Part shown: positions 45,531 through 54,904 of the stretch, one piece after another
Position numbering within the stretch: the first letter of the stretch is position 1
Layout of the letters: every line of letters begins with the position of its first letter
Origin: Actinomyces sp. UMB0138
Lineage (GTDB): Bacteria; Bacillota; Negativicutes; Veillonellales; Veillonellaceae
NCBI RefSeq assembly: GCF_002849225.1
Contig: NZ_PKMC01000001.1
Coordinates: forward strand, 706,426-770,425
Direction: 5' to 3'
Length of the DNA stretch: 64,000 nt
Made by a program: the position numbers and the translations under genes
The notes under the pieces: generated by a model
Told to the model about the DNA's origin: nothing
The model's database searches: none
The model's input: the letters and a program-made list of their open reading frames with translations, nothing else

Positions 45531-46438
45531 TATTTCCTCCCTATTTTCAATAGGTTGGCAACTGCGGGGGCATTACATCCGAAGCGAATAGCTAGGGCAC
45601 CAACAAAAGTCGCACACAAACTCAGGCATACAGCCCCCTGTGGGGATACCGGATGTGTGGAAGGTAGGCTAAGTACTACCAAACCAACATATGCTGCCAG
45701 CAAGCCCGCAATAATTCCTATCGGCACCATAGATGAAGCGCTCCTTGCGAGCAACCGACCAACCGCACCAGGAATCACGAGGAATCCGATCACGAGCAAC
45801 ACCCCGACCGCGGATGCGGCCGAAACTACCACTGCGGCAATTGCAACATTTAGGAACAGGTCAATCACGAAGGTGTTAATGCGAAGCACGGATGCGCTTG
45901 CCCTATCGAAAGCAACAATTATTTGACTCTTCCAAGTGATGCCGACCAGAAGAATCGCCACTAAGCATGCCAGGAGGGATTGTTCTAACCGCACTTGCGT
46001 CACGTCCAACAGTCGGCCAAACATGAGCGATTCAAGCTGCCCGGACATATCCCCTTTCTTTAGGGAAAGCACCACCCCGAGGGCGAAAAACGTAGTGAGG
46101 ACAGTAGCGGTTGCGCCTTCGCTTATTTCAGCCTTGCTGCCGGCCCACACAAGGGCCAACACCACGAAGATGGCGCAGATGGCAGCGCCGGGAAGAATCA
46201 TGTCGATTCCCCCATATATTGCCCCCGCTACGATGCCCGGAAATACGCCGTGCACCAAGGCTTCCGCATTGAACTCTGCACACCGCAAATTGACTACGGT
46301 GCCAACAATTCCAGCAGCAACCGCAAGCACAACTAGCAGGCAAAATGGCCTGAACAGGTATGGGGCACTGCAAATAAATCCCCACCCGGGAATCGGCGCT
46401 AATGCGGCCCGCATCATTTCAAAAAGCTCCGCTAGCAC
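45530..46438 (-). CDS. Metal ABC transporter permease (first)
   Basis: The 302-residue ABC-3 permease has NLRCAEFNAEALVHGVFPGI near the N-terminus and the family segment GVLLVIGFLVIPGAVGRLLA late. Together with the following permease it should form the membrane channel for Zn2+ or Mn2+. It lies 5 nt after the ATPase gene. Two unlike permease genes in one operon occur in Sit/Mts/Tro-type importers and in some actinomycete metal systems. Confidence 0.9.
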   Translation of the reverse strand: MLAELFEMMRAALAPIPGWGFICSAPYLFRPFCLLVVLAVAAGIVGTVVNLRCAEFNAEALVHGVFPGIVAGAIYGGIDMILPGAAICAIFVVLALVWAGSKAEISEGATATVLTTFFALGVVLSLKKGDMSGQLESLMFGRLLDVTQVRLEQSLLACLVAILLVGITWKSQIIVAFDRASASVLRINTFVIDLFLNVAIAAVVVSAASAVGVLLVIGFLVIPGAVGRLLARSASSMVPIGIIAGLLAAYVGLVVLSLPSTHPVSPQGAVCLSLCATFVGALAIRFGCNAPAVANLLKIGRK

Positions 46439-46443
46439 GAGCG

Positions 46444-47136
46444 TTACCTCTTTCCATATGCCACGTCTACCAGTTGTTCAGAAAGCACTTGTTGCAGCGA
46501 CCCGTAGGCCACCTGACGCCCTGCTAGCAGCAACGCTTTATCGCAGGTTTTCTGTGCCAGTTCGATGTCATGGGTAGATACCACCACCCCAATCCCGCTA
46601 GCTTTCGCCTGCGAGATGATGCGCAATAAACCCGCCCGATTCGGTTCATCCAGCCCGTTGAACGGTTCATCGAGCAGTAAGAGCGTCGGCTCAGCGATTA
46701 GGGCTCTCGCTAGCAATATCCTTTGTTGTTGCCCGCCTGAAAGATCACCGAAACGTTGCCCAGCCTTCTCCTGTAGCCCTACGTGGGCGATAGCCTTTTT
46801 CAAGCGATCTTTGTGTTCGGCCCGCAGCAGGCCGAGTATCCCCGTCTGGGCACGCAAGCCCATCGCTACCACCTGTGCTGCCGTGATGGGAAAGGTGGCG
46901 TCTAGATTTAGATGTTGCGGAACGTAACCGATGCTTGCCCCGGGCGGCATCGTGATTGCCCCAGATGCTATCCGAACCGCTCCGGTCAGAGCTTTGAGCA
47001 AAGTAGTTTTCCCTGAGCCGTTGGGGCCTATCAGTGCCAAAGCTTCGCCCTCGGCTAGAGTACCGTTTAGGCCGGTGACCACTATTTTCCGACCATAGGC
47101 AAGGCTAGCGTCAGCCATTTCCAAAACTGTATTCAA
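46444..47136 (-). CDS. Metal ABC transporter ATP-binding protein
   Basis: The 230-residue ATPase has Walker A (GPNGSGKTTLLKAL), signature (GDLSGGQQQR), Walker B (LLLLDEP) and the switch His in VVSTHDIELA. The segment SIGYVPQHLNLDATFPITA is typical of zinc/manganese importers. It lies 15 nt after the binding-protein gene. It powers uptake through the two permeases downstream. Confidence 0.93.
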   Translation of the reverse strand: MNTVLEMADASLAYGRKIVVTGLNGTLAEGEALALIGPNGSGKTTLLKALTGAVRIASGAITMPPGASIGYVPQHLNLDATFPITAAQVVAMGLRAQTGILGLLRAEHKDRLKKAIAHVGLQEKAGQRFGDLSGGQQQRILLARALIAEPTLLLLDEPFNGLDEPNRAGLLRIISQAKASGIGVVVSTHDIELAQKTCDKALLLAGRQVAYGSLQQVLSEQLVDVAYGKR

Positions 47137-47151
47137 GACGCCACCTTTCGT

Positions 47152-48306
47152 CTATTTCACCGACGCTGGCAGGGTAGGAACAGTGCCATCCCACGCCTTC
47201 ACCAAGGTGGTGACGTTGTGAATGATCGAACCAATGTAGGTTTCCCCTGCCGAACCGACAGGGCCGAGCGAATCACCGTAGAGTGCGTCGTCGCCAATAA
47301 TTGCTTTCACACCCGCGGCCCGCGCTACTGCCTCAATGGATTTCGAATTGTTTGAGTTTTCGGCGAACAGAGCAACTGCACCGGAGTCCTTCACTTGCTT
47401 CGCTGCCTCCTGAATATGGGTAGCGGTCGCATCCTGCTGCGCGTTGAAATCAGATAGGGCCGCACCGATAAACTTCACCCCATAGTCAGCCGAGAAATAG
47501 CCGAAGGCATCGTGAGAAGTGAATAGTACGCGATGGTTAGCCGGTACGGACGCAATTGCCTCGCCTACCCACTTGTCTAGATCCTGCAGCGCCGCAGTGT
47601 ATTTCTGAACGTGCTTGTCGAAAAGATCTTTATTCTGTGGGGAAACCTTCCCTAGAATGGCTCCAATGTTTTGCACCTGCACGATCGTGTTGCGCGGACT
47701 GGTCCACACGTGTGGGTCATATTGGAACTCGGGCGCAGATTCGCCCTCCTCCGGAGGGAATGGCCACTTGCGAACGTTTACCTTGGCGACCCCGTGATCC
47801 ACCTTGTAAGGCAATTTTGCCGCTGTCTCTTTCTTATCCACCTCATCGGCGGTAAGCACGCCGGACGTGACACCCATGGTTCCATGGAAACCGGACGATT
47901 CTACTGCTGAGTCTAGGAAGTGCTCCAGGTCTACCCCGGAAACAAGCATGACATCAGCTTCAGATAGTGCTTTCGATTGTCCCGGCGTCATTTCGTGTTC
48001 ATGCGCTGAGGCGTTGGGTGCCAGCAAGCAGGTCAGGTTGATAGTCGATTTAGCATTCTTAGGCTCTGCTCCAAGACTTGAGGTCTTTCCGGTAGCATCC
48101 GTCTTTTTGAGGGCGAGCTTAGAATCTGCGTCGCGGCTACCGGCTATCTGGGTGACGTAGTCGCAGATTTGGGTGGTTGTTGCTACGACGTTGACTTGAT
48201 TCTTCGCCTTTTGGCTTGGGCCTGCAGCTTTCTGTCCTGCCCCACACCCAGTCATGGTGAGGGCGAGCAGAACGCAAGCGCTCATACCCACAATTGACCG
48301 TTTCAC
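47152..48306 (-). CDS. Zinc/manganese-binding lipoprotein of ABC importer
   Basis: The 384-residue product is a cluster A-I metal-binding protein with a lipoprotein signal peptide (lipobox LTMTGC). Candidate metal ligands are the His residues in NASAHEHEMTPG, DPHVWTSPRN and FTSHDAFGYF, with an Asp/Glu near the end. I choose GTG at 48306, which has AAGGGGA in front and puts the signal peptide at the N-terminus; an upstream GTG-type start at 48372 would add 22 residues lying in the operator region. Whether zinc or manganese is carried cannot be told from these ligands. Confidence 0.9.
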   Translation of the reverse strand: MKRSIVGMSACVLLALTMTGCGAGQKAAGPSQKAKNQVNVVATTTQICDYVTQIAGSRDADSKLALKKTDATGKTSSLGAEPKNAKSTINLTCLLAPNASAHEHEMTPGQSKALSEADVMLVSGVDLEHFLDSAVESSGFHGTMGVTSGVLTADEVDKKETAAKLPYKVDHGVAKVNVRKWPFPPEEGESAPEFQYDPHVWTSPRNTIVQVQNIGAILGKVSPQNKDLFDKHVQKYTAALQDLDKWVGEAIASVPANHRVLFTSHDAFGYFSADYGVKFIGAALSDFNAQQDATATHIQEAAKQVKDSGAVALFAENSNNSKSIEAVARAAGVKAIIGDDALYGDSLGPVGSAGETYIGSIIHNVTTLVKAWDGTVPTLPASVK

Positions 48307-48366
48307 TATTTCCCCTTGCTTGTTCTTGTATTGAATCTCTAGGTGCCGGCCGGACACAGTTGTTAA

Positions 48367-48381
48367 TGACAACGGTTATCA
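48367..48381. promoter_or_regulatory. Zur-like palindrome downstream of the metal operon -10
   Basis: TGACAAC-G-GTTATCA is a 15-bp palindrome with one mismatch between half-sites. It resembles zinc-uptake repressor boxes of other bacteria and lies at about the transcription start, about 60 nt before the lipoprotein GTG. A repressor bound here would block initiation. Confidence 0.5.
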
Positions 48382-48384
48382 GTC

Positions 48385-48410
48385 TAGGCTTAGTGGGGAA
48401 ATTAGGTCAA
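48385..48410 (-). promoter_or_regulatory. Candidate promoter of the metal importer operon
   Basis: On the minus strand TTGACC (48410-48405) and TAGACT (48386-48381 region) are spaced by about 18 bp. The -35 falls inside a perfect palindrome and the -10 touches a second one. The -10 hexamer is the same as that proposed at 17840. Confidence 0.45.
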
Positions 48411-48415
48411 CCTAA
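48402..48415. promoter_or_regulatory. DtxR/MntR-like palindrome over the -35
   Basis: TTAGGT-CA-ACCTAA is perfect in its 6-bp arms. The half-site TTAGG resembles those of DtxR/IdeR and MntR regulators, though the spacing is shorter than the 19-bp DtxR box. It covers the proposed -35, fitting a manganese- or iron-responsive repressor. Confidence 0.5.
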
Positions 48416-48519
48416 CTTCTGAGGGTTACAAGATCATGCATGGGCACAAGGTTTTTCCGGGACGCTCCACAGGCAGCAACGACGCTCGGGTCCCATTGCT
48501 TTGGTGGGAGGTGCCAAAA

Positions 48520-48545
48520 CAAAAAAAGGGGGGCCGTAGCCCCCC
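48520..48545 (-). terminator. Terminator of the DoxX-like gene
   Basis: On the minus strand GGGGGGC, loop TACG, GCCCCCC is followed by seven T residues, 15 nt after the stop codon of the gene at 48561. Confidence 0.92.
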
Positions 48546-48560
48546 TTGTATCTGCTACTG

Positions 48561-48959
48561 CTAATCCTTCATGGTTACCAATGCAGCCCCGATAGCTAGC
48601 ATCCACGAATCCTTCGCTAGCGGAATGCCCTGCTCGGACGGACGAATCCCGTCAGACTGTGTCATCTCGGGATTGCGGAAATACATTGACAGCATGCCTG
48701 CTGAAAAGCCACAGAGCGCTAGGCCCGCCAACTTGCGCGGAATGAAGGGCAAAAGCAGCGCCGCGCCAATACCAATTTCCGAGGACGAGATAAACTTACC
48801 GAAAGTCTTCCCATCAAGTTCTTTCAACGCGGGGATGCCAGTTACAGCCATCTGCTGCAATCCCTTGGCACCCTCTTCATCTAGGCTTAGCTTCCCAATT
48901 CCGGAATTCAAAATGAAGGCGCCGGTTATGCCCCTCATAATTCCACTTGCTAACGACAT
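48561..48959 (-). CDS. DoxX-like small membrane protein
   Basis: The 132-residue protein has about four hydrophobic segments (near residues 3-20, 60-72, 75-92 and 117-128). The layout resembles DoxX/DUF-type membrane proteins of actinomycetes, with the segment SSEIGIGAALLLPFIPRKLA in the middle. No catalytic motif is seen and the function is unknown. It forms a single-gene unit with its own strong terminator, between the metal operon promoter region and the pseudouridine synthase gene. Confidence 0.7.
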   Translation of the reverse strand: MSLASGIMRGITGAFILNSGIGKLSLDEEGAKGLQQMAVTGIPALKELDGKTFGKFISSSEIGIGAALLLPFIPRKLAGLALCGFSAGMLSMYFRNPEMTQSDGIRPSEQGIPLAKDSWMLAIGAALVTMKD

Positions 48960-49005
48960 CTGAACTCCTTCTATGCGTTCCTAAGGGCAATGCTATCTGC
49001 GGAGT

Positions 49006-49899
49006 TCACAAATGTCTCAGCAGTGCGGTTCTTTTTTCTGTCAGTGGAAGGTGCTGTTTGCTTCGGAGAGTCACTGCCTTAGCGAACGGATCACCGAAGG
49101 ACAATGAATGGGCTAAGAGCTGTAGTGGTACTTGCTCTCCCTCCCACCCATACAAGCGGTCGCCCACTAGTGGCGCACCGAGGGCTGCCATATGGGCTCT
49201 AATTTGGTGCATTTTCCCTGTCTGCGGGCGCGCCTCGTACAGTGAAATGTTTCCTCTCTTCGAGAGTCTACGAAACTTAGTGTAAGAGTTTGCTTCACCG
49301 GTGTGTGCTACGCCCACCCGATGCTGCCCGTCTACCCGGTAAATCCGAGCTTCAAAGGAAAAACTGTCAGGCAGACTAGCAGTGGGAGCAAGTAACCGGT
49401 ACGACTTTTGTACCTTCCGCTCTTCAAACAATTTTTGGTACGCGCCCCGAACTTGCTTCCTTTTAGTGAAAAGCAAGACCCCCGCAGTTGGTCTATCCAA
49501 CCTGTGAGCCGGCACGAGTTCGTCGTTACGCTCTTGCCTGCGAAGTGCAACAGTGACCGATCTGGCCACGAAGGCGCCCCTGGGCATGGTTGCTAATCCT
49601 GCTGGTTTATCCACCGCTATCCAGTTCTCGGTTTGCGCTAGCACTGGAACTTCGATTGGCGTATCAACCTCGTCGGCTATAGGACGGTAGAAATACACCC
49701 CTTGCCTTATCAATTCCGAGGGCGTATCCGCCCCAAGTGCATCGCCTGCGGAATTAACGAAGGCACCTTGGGCAAACAGTTTTTTGAGCTCGGTGGCATC
49801 GAGTTTTTCGTATCGTTGTTGCATCCATTGAAGGAGGGTGAGGTCCGCACAGCCGGTGGGTCCCATTTTGATTGGGGCCAGTCCGCCTCGAGCCTGCAT
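49006..49899 (-). CDS. RluA-family RNA pseudouridine synthase
   Basis: The 297-residue protein carries the RluA-type catalytic motif AHRLDRPTAGVLLFTKR (catalytic Asp), the substrate-side segment WIAVDKPAGLATMPRG and the late GKMHQIRAHMAALGAPLVGD. I choose ATG 49899, which has AGAGGGGG at the right distance. The frame stays open to 50145, but that extension is basic, low in family likeness and unlike its neighbours in composition. The target uridine in rRNA or tRNA cannot be read from the sequence. Confidence 0.9.
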   Translation of the reverse strand: MQARGGLAPIKMGPTGCADLTLLQWMQQRYEKLDATELKKLFAQGAFVNSAGDALGADTPSELIRQGVYFYRPIADEVDTPIEVPVLAQTENWIAVDKPAGLATMPRGAFVARSVTVALRRQERNDELVPAHRLDRPTAGVLLFTKRKQVRGAYQKLFEERKVQKSYRLLAPTASLPDSFSFEARIYRVDGQHRVGVAHTGEANSYTKFRRLSKRGNISLYEARPQTGKMHQIRAHMAALGAPLVGDRLYGWEGEQVPLQLLAHSLSFGDPFAKAVTLRSKQHLPLTEKRTALLRHL

Positions 49900-50212
49900 A
49901 GCGCCCCCTCTTTGAAAATTCTTGTCCACGCGTTTTTCTTGCCCGCGTCCCCCCTTCGCCGTTTGTGACTTGTTCATGCGGCGATGGCACGCGCCAATTA
50001 TGCTAACGCATCTTGGCTGTGAGGCATTTATCAGCTGCTCTCTATGGGCATAAGTTGGCGTTATTGTGCGGATTTTTTCCTGTTTAGTAGCACCCAAATT
50101 CTGTCTTGCGCTAGCACGTGCCAATTGCCCCTTTAGCTCTTGCAACGTGGCGGCGATATCGGCACTATAGGGGACGAGTTCGCAAGGTGCGACCCACTAG
50201 AAAGGATTTGAC
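49900..50212. other. Intergenic region between divergent genes
   Basis: These 313 bases lie between the pseudouridine synthase start (minus) and the small membrane protein start (plus). Only a TATAGG (50166-50171), a possible -10 for the plus-strand gene, stands out; no good -35 is at the right spacing. No RNA gene was seen. Confidence 0.4.
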
Positions 50213-50449
50213 ATGGACGCTGTAACTGCAAACGAAACTTCCTCTAAGATTAGCTTGGGAAACGTTGCTTTGGCTTTGACTATTCTGGTCGGTTCCGTGC
50301 TGATTGTGGCGGGTATTGTTACCGCTACTGCTCCGCTGGCCATTGTCGGTGGGCTCCTATTTGCAGTGAGCTCTCTAGCTTGGGCAATCATGCACCCGAG
50401 CGCTCTAAAGGCCTATGGTGACATGTACGCCGAGGCCCACCTGCGCTAG
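50213..50449 (+). CDS. Small two-span membrane protein, function unknown
   Basis: The 78-residue product has two hydrophobic segments (about residues 18-39 and 41-60) and a short C-terminal part (SALKAYGDMYAEAHLR). AGAAAGGA stands 6 nt before the ATG, so translation is credible. No family motif is recognised. It is a single gene between a divergent pseudouridine synthase gene and a strong hairpin. Confidence 0.7.
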   Translation: MDAVTANETSSKISLGNVALALTILVGSVLIVAGIVTATAPLAIVGGLLFAVSSLAWAIMHPSALKAYGDMYAEAHLR

Positions 50450-50529
50450 TACCAAGTCTAATGGCCTAAGAAGGCTAGAACGGCTTAAGGCCAGATAGCC
50501 TAAAGTCAGGAGTCAGGTTGACGAAAGTC

Positions 50530-50572
50530 TATAGTTTTGGCCCAGCACCCTCCGTGCGGGGCCAAAACTATA
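50530..50572. terminator. Bidirectional hairpin between convergent genes
   Basis: TATAGTTTTGGCCC and GGGCCAAAACTATA form a perfect 14-bp stem, with an inner GCAC/GTGC pairing in the loop. It lies between the plus-strand membrane protein gene and the minus-strand DUF4298 gene and could stop transcription from both sides; T-rich sequence follows on the plus strand. Confidence 0.8.
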
Positions 50573-50635
50573 TTTGGTCTATTTTTCTGCCAAAGGCCAC
50601 CTACCATATGCGGCGCCTAGCTAGCTTCTGGCGGA

Positions 50636-50944
50636 CTATTTCTTGTAGTCCTTGAGCGCGGTTTCTACTTCGTGCAGTAGGTCTTCCAAAGCACCACGGT
50701 AATCTGACATCTGGTCCCAGATGGCATCCTCGCTCAAAACGCCGTATTGGCCTTTGCCGGCCTTATCCAGTTCTTCCCGGTCATCGCGCCATGGCCCGTA
50801 GTAGTACTGCATCAACTTGCCCATCTGGGCGCCCAATTCTTTGATTTGCGCTGGCGCTTCTTGCAGCTTCGCAATGTCTTTTTCGACTTGCTTCAGCCGC
50901 TGGTCGTTTTCGGCTGCAAGCTGTTCCTTTTCGGTCAGTGCCAT
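50636..50944 (-). CDS. DUF4298-family protein
   Basis: The 102-residue acidic, helical protein matches the DUF4298 pattern: an N-terminal coiled coil (about residues 5-45), then YYYGPWRDDREELDKAG and a final helix with WDQMSDYRGALEDLLHEVE. The function of the family is unknown. Its ATG overlaps the stop codon of the cmk-der gene (TAATG), so it is made in step with Der. It is cytosolic by appearance, with no signal peptide or membrane segment. Confidence 0.82.
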   Translation of the reverse strand: MALTEKEQLAAENDQRLKQVEKDIAKLQEAPAQIKELGAQMGKLMQYYYGPWRDDREELDKAGKGQYGVLSEDAIWDQMSDYRGALEDLLHEVETALKDYKK

Positions 50945-53058
50945 TACTTCTTTCGCCTTTGCCTTTCACGAACTGCAATCTGGATTGGAGTACCCACGAA
51001 GCCGAATTTTTCGCGAAGCTTGCGCTCCAAGAAACGCCGGTACGAGGGATCCATGAACCCAGTTGTAAACAGCACGATCCGCGGAGGCGCTGCATGCACC
51101 TGGGTACCAAATAGGATACGTGGCTGTTTGCCTGAGCGCACCGGGTGGGGGTTGGCTGCGACTACCTCGCCCAGGTAGGAGTTGAGCATTCCAGTGCTAA
51201 TTCGGGTGGTCCACCCGTTGATCGCCGCATTGAGCGCGCGCACCAGCCGGTTCGTGTGCCAGCCGGTTCTTGCCGCAACGTTTATTGAGGGTGCCCATGC
51301 CACGTGCCCTAGGTCGCGTTCAACTTCGCGTTTGAAGTCGTACTGGCGATCTTCGTCAACCAGGTCCCACTTGTTGTTCACGATTACCAGAGCACGCCCT
51401 GCTTCTAGCACCTGATTGATAATGCGCACGTCCTGTTCCGAGACCGTCTGGGTGGCATCCAGAAGCACGACCGCCACATCCGAGCGTTCAATGGCGGCCT
51501 GGGTACGTAGGGAGGCGTAAAAATCGGCTCCCTTGGATTTGTGCATCTTTCGGCGAATGCCAGCGGTATCTACGAACCACCATGGTTCTCCGTCAATTTC
51601 AAGTAGTTCGTCCACGGGGTCGCGGGTGGTCCCTGCCATGTCGTGCACCACGACTCGCTGTTCGCCAGCTAACGCATTGAGGAAGGAAGACTTGCCCACG
51701 TTAGGCCTACCTACCAGGGCGATCCGGAATACCCCGTCGTTTGGCTTTGCCGACGCTACAGCCGATTCCTTGGGGAGGACATCCATGAGGGCGTCTAGCA
51801 GGTCCCCAGATCCCCGCCCGTGTAGAGCAGAGATTGGGTGCGGCTCCCCCATTCCTAGTGCCCACAGGCCCGCCGCATCAGATTCGAGCTGCTCTGAGTC
51901 AACTTTGTTTGCCGCAAGCACAACGGGTTTGCCGGAGCTACGTAGCAATCGGACAATGTGCTCGTCGGTGGCGGTGATCCCCACAGCTGCGTCGAGGACG
52001 AAGATCACCACATCGGATTGGTCGATAGCGATCTGCGCCTGGTGTGCCACAGTACGGTCGAGTCCTTTGACGTCCACTTCCCAACCACCGGTATCTACTA
52101 GGGTGAACCGGTGGCCAGCCCATTCGGCAGCATAGGAGACTCTGTCTCGGGTTACCCCTGGGGTATCCTGTACAACCGCGGCGCGGCGGCCCAGGATACG
52201 GTTTACTAACGTCGACTTGCCAACGTTTGGGCGCCCCACGATGGCTACGACAGGCTCGCCTGCGGCTACCTGCTGGGCCTGAGCCTGCTGCGGGCTTGTC
52301 TGCAGCAGCGCCAGGTCTTCCTCGCTAAGGTCGTAGTCAGCCAGGCCGGCACGCAGGGCCTTCGCTGTCTTGTCAACCAGGTGGTCGTAGCCAGCCTCCA
52401 CAATAAGAGCTTTGATCTGATCAACCACCTGGGGAATTGTCATTTCTGAAGAATCGACCAGCGTTACGCCTTCGGCCGCTTCTTGGAAGGAAGTGGTCTT
52501 AGAATCGCGTTTGTCGCGCTGCACGATCTGCTTTTCGAGGGCGGCCCAATCCGATTCTCCAAGTTCGGCGCCGCGGCGTGCCATGCGCACTGCCTCAGAA
52601 GCAGTGAGGAGCACGCGTACCGGCGCCTGCGGAGCCACGACGGTGGTGATGTCGCGCCCTTCCACAACAACGGCGGGCGCCTCCACTTCCTTTATTAGTT
52701 GCCGTTGCTTAGCAATTAGGCCTTCGCGCAGCGCGCCGCATGAGGAAATTTGGGAAGATACCTCGGTTACCTCCGGGGTGCGAATCGCGGCGCTTACATC
52801 CTCAGCACCAACCCGGACACCGGGATGGTCCGGGTCAGTAGATAGGTCGAGCGGGAATTCTTGGGCAGCCTTTCCCAGCACTGCCTCATCATTTCGGTCA
52901 AGATCCTGGTTCAGCACCCACCATGCGAGTGCGCGGTATGTTGCCCCCGTATCAATGTAGGCACCTGCAAGTTCGCGGGCTAGTTCCTTAGACACGGTAG
53001 ATTTGCCAGACCCAGAGGGCCCGTCAATTGCTACTACTAGTTTCGATTCTTTCATCAT
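50944..53058 (-). CDS. Fused cytidylate kinase and ribosome-assembly GTPase Der
   Basis: The 704-residue protein joins two enzymes. Residues 1-220 are (d)CMP kinase, with P-loop [15 protein letters not shown] and the [11 protein letters not shown] segment. Residues about 260-704 are Der (EngA), with two GTPase domains ([12 protein letters not shown] and [17 protein letters not shown] and DMAGT switch regions, NKVD and NKWD base-recognition motifs) and a C-terminal KH-like domain. Such fusion is known in several actinomycetes. A short linker with [20 protein letters not shown] connects the halves. The start overlaps the tyrA stop by 4 nt. Confidence 0.96.
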   Translation of the reverse strand: MMKESKLVVAIDGPSGSGKSTVSKELARELAGAYIDTGATYRALAWWVLNQDLDRNDEAVLGKAAQEFPLDLSTDPDHPGVRVGAEDVSAAIRTPEVTEVSSQISSCGALREGLIAKQRQLIKEVEAPAVVVEGRDITTVVAPQAPVRVLLTASEAVRMARRGAELGESDWAALEKQIVQRDKRDSKTTSFQEAAEGVTLVDSSEMTIPQVVDQIKALIVEAGYDHLVDKTAKALRAGLADYDLSEEDLALLQTSPQQAQAQQVAAGEPVVAIVGRPNVGKSTLVNRILGRRAAVVQDTPGVTRDRVSYAAEWAGHRFTLVDTGGWEVDVKGLDRTVAHQAQIAIDQSDVVIFVLDAAVGITATDEHIVRLLRSSGKPVVLAANKVDSEQLESDAAGLWALGMGEPHPISALHGRGSGDLLDALMDVLPKESAVASAKPNDGVFRIALVGRPNVGKSSFLNALAGEQRVVVHDMAGTTRDPVDELLEIDGEPWWFVDTAGIRRKMHKSKGADFYASLRTQAAIERSDVAVVLLDATQTVSEQDVRIINQVLEAGRALVIVNNKWDLVDEDRQYDFKREVERDLGHVAWAPSINVAARTGWHTNRLVRALNAAINGWTTRISTGMLNSYLGEVVAANPHPVRSGKQPRILFGTQVHAAPPRIVLFTTGFMDPSYRRFLERKLREKFGFVGTPIQIAVRERQRRKK

Positions 53059-54158
53059 CTACCCCTATTCATTGCAGAAGGTACCTGCCAGCCGCGCCTA
53101 ACTAACGCGCTAGCGAGTGGCTGGGCCACAGAAGGCATCACTAACAATCGTGCCACGCCCGCGGCCGCCCCAGCAGAGTGTTCCAGCGAAAAATCTTCAA
53201 TATTGACTTGCTCTTCACCAATCTCCGTAAAGAGTCTGCCGAGCTCCCCCGGCTTGTCTGGCACCAGGACTGAAACTTCCAGGTACCGGCGGGGAGCCCC
53301 ACCGTGCTTTCCAGGGATGCGTTCTACCCCGTCGTTGCCGGCAAGCATCACTTTGGCAACAGAGCCCATCCGACCCGGAGTAGACAGCCCTGCGGGCAGG
53401 CCAGCCGCCAAGCCTTGCCGCAGTTCGGCTAGATCCCGAGCGAAAGCTTCGAGGACCTCGGCAACCGCATCGGAGTTGTGGGCAACGATAGCCGCCCACA
53501 GCTCTGCGTCTGAACGAGCAATACGAGTGGTGTCACGCAGCCCCTGCCCAGCTAGTGACATCGCCCTAGCAGGTGCGTCCTTCAACCGCCCTGCCAGCAG
53601 CGAAGAGACTAGTTGGGGCACGTGCGAGACCAACGCTACGGCCTGGTCGTGTTCAGGCGCGCTCAGCTGCGAAGGTACTGCGCCGACCTCTACCGCCACA
53701 GAGCGAACCAGCCCCAGCGCCCTCTCAGAAGTTTCCTTTGTGGGCACTAGCACCCAGGGACATCCCTCAAAAAGGTCTCGATCAGCTGCAGATGCTCCCG
53801 ATCGTTCCCGACCCGCCATCGGATGCGAACCGATATAGTTGGTCCGATCCTCTGCCTCTTCTTCGACGACCTTGGCCACTGCCTGCTTCACAGAGGCCAC
53901 ATCCGTAACCACTGCGCTTGGATAGCGCCGCATCGCCGCAACCACGCACTGTCCCGCCACATCCGGAGGAGCGCACACCACTACCAGATCTGGAATGGCC
54001 TTTCCGTCGTAGAGGCTACCTGCTCCCATGTCTCGGGCAAGCGCAGCTGCAGCTGGTGAAATATCGGAAAGCCACACCTGCCAGTTGCCAGTAAGGCGAA
54101 GTGCCAGCGAGGTTCCGAGCAGGCCGGTACCGACAATTAGTACCGACTGGGTGTTCAC
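53055..54158 (-). CDS. tyrA: Prephenate dehydrogenase with C-terminal ACT domain
   Basis: TyrA makes 4-hydroxyphenylpyruvate for tyrosine. The 367-residue protein has the NAD(P)-binding loop [14 protein letters not shown], the family segment [14 protein letters not shown] with the active-site His, the helical dimer domain, and an ACT domain ([19 protein letters not shown]) that probably senses an aromatic amino acid. It starts with GTG at 54158, overlapping the rluB stop. The order rluB-tyrA-cmk-der is common in actinomycetes. Confidence 0.93.
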   Translation of the reverse strand: MNTQSVLIVGTGLLGTSLALRLTGNWQVWLSDISPAAAALARDMGAGSLYDGKAIPDLVVVCAPPDVAGQCVVAAMRRYPSAVVTDVASVKQAVAKVVEEEAEDRTNYIGSHPMAGRERSGASAADRDLFEGCPWVLVPTKETSERALGLVRSVAVEVGAVPSQLSAPEHDQAVALVSHVPQLVSSLLAGRLKDAPARAMSLAGQGLRDTTRIARSDAELWAAIVAHNSDAVAEVLEAFARDLAELRQGLAAGLPAGLSTPGRMGSVAKVMLAGNDGVERIPGKHGGAPRRYLEVSVLVPDKPGELGRLFTEIGEEQVNIEDFSLEHSAGAAAGVARLLVMPSVAQPLASALVRRGWQVPSAMNRGR

Positions 54159-54904
54159 AATCCGACCATCTTCATTAGTTCAGCAAGCTGATCGCCATCT
54201 ACTGCCCGAGTTGCCCCCGAATGTAGTTTGCCCAAGAAAATGTTGCCAATGCGCGTGCGCACCAGCCTCTCCACGGGGTGGCCGAGCTCCTTCATCATGC
54301 GACGTACCAGCCTGGACCGGCCTTCGTGGACAGTCACCTTCACTAGCGACCGGTTGGAATGCTCATCCTTCACAATGAACTCGTCCGGCACGATGATGCC
54401 GTCTTCAAGCATGACTCCCTCACGAGCCTTCTTGACCTCACTTGGCGTAATAATGCCCGCAACCGTGGTCATATAAGTCTTTGGCACCTCGTAGGAGGGG
54501 TGGGTAAGCCTATTTGCAAGCTCCCCGTCGTTGGTGGCCAAGATCAGCCCCTCAGAGTTCTGATCTAGACGACCCACGTGGAAAAGCCTCTCCGGGTACT
54601 CGACAAGCAGATCGGCCAGGGTCTCGCGTCCCTTGGGATCCGACATTGCGGAGATCACCCCGTACGGCTTGTTAAGGGCTACCGTGACGTGCGAATCGTC
54701 TACGAAGACTCGCTGATTATCGACGTGCAAGACAGCTTTTGGGTTCACCCTTGTGCCCAATTCGCGCACGATCTGGCCGTCTACTTTTACCCGGCCCGAG
54801 GCAATCAGCTTCTCGCATAGCCGGCGCGATCCGACTCCTGCCTGGGCTAATACTTTTTGTAGTCGAACTCCATTAGGTACATGTGGGTCGCGCTTATTCA
54901 TCAT
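54155..54904 (-). CDS. rluB: rRNA pseudouridine synthase, RsuA/RluB family
   Basis: The 249-residue protein has an N-terminal S4 RNA-binding domain (RLQKVLAQAGVGSRRLCEKL), the catalytic motif GRLDQNSEGLILATNDG and the C-terminal segment GRSRLVRRMMKELGHPVERL. RluB-type enzymes modify a uridine in 23S rRNA helix 89/90; the exact target is inferred from the family. The start overlaps the scpB end by 11 nt, continuing the scpA-scpB-rluB run. Confidence 0.93.
   Translation of the reverse strand: MMNKRDPHVPNGVRLQKVLAQAGVGSRRLCEKLIASGRVKVDGQIVRELGTRVNPKAVLHVDNQRVFVDDSHVTVALNKPYGVISAMSDPKGRETLADLLVEYPERLFHVGRLDQNSEGLILATNDGELANRLTHPSYEVPKTYMTTVAGIITPSEVKKAREGVMLEDGIIVPDEFIVKDEHSNRSLVKVTVHEGRSRLVRRMMKELGHPVERLVRTRIGNIFLGKLHSGATRAVDGDQLAELMKMVGL

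Noticed and set aside
49900..50145. N-terminal extension of the pseudouridine synthase
   Set aside because: The ribosome-binding site and family-like sequence point to ATG 49899; the extension is basic and unlike the family.
53203..53838. Long plus-strand frame opposite tyrA
   Set aside because: Antisense to a well-conserved gene, Ser/Arg/Ala-rich in composition and without domains; a product of codon bias.
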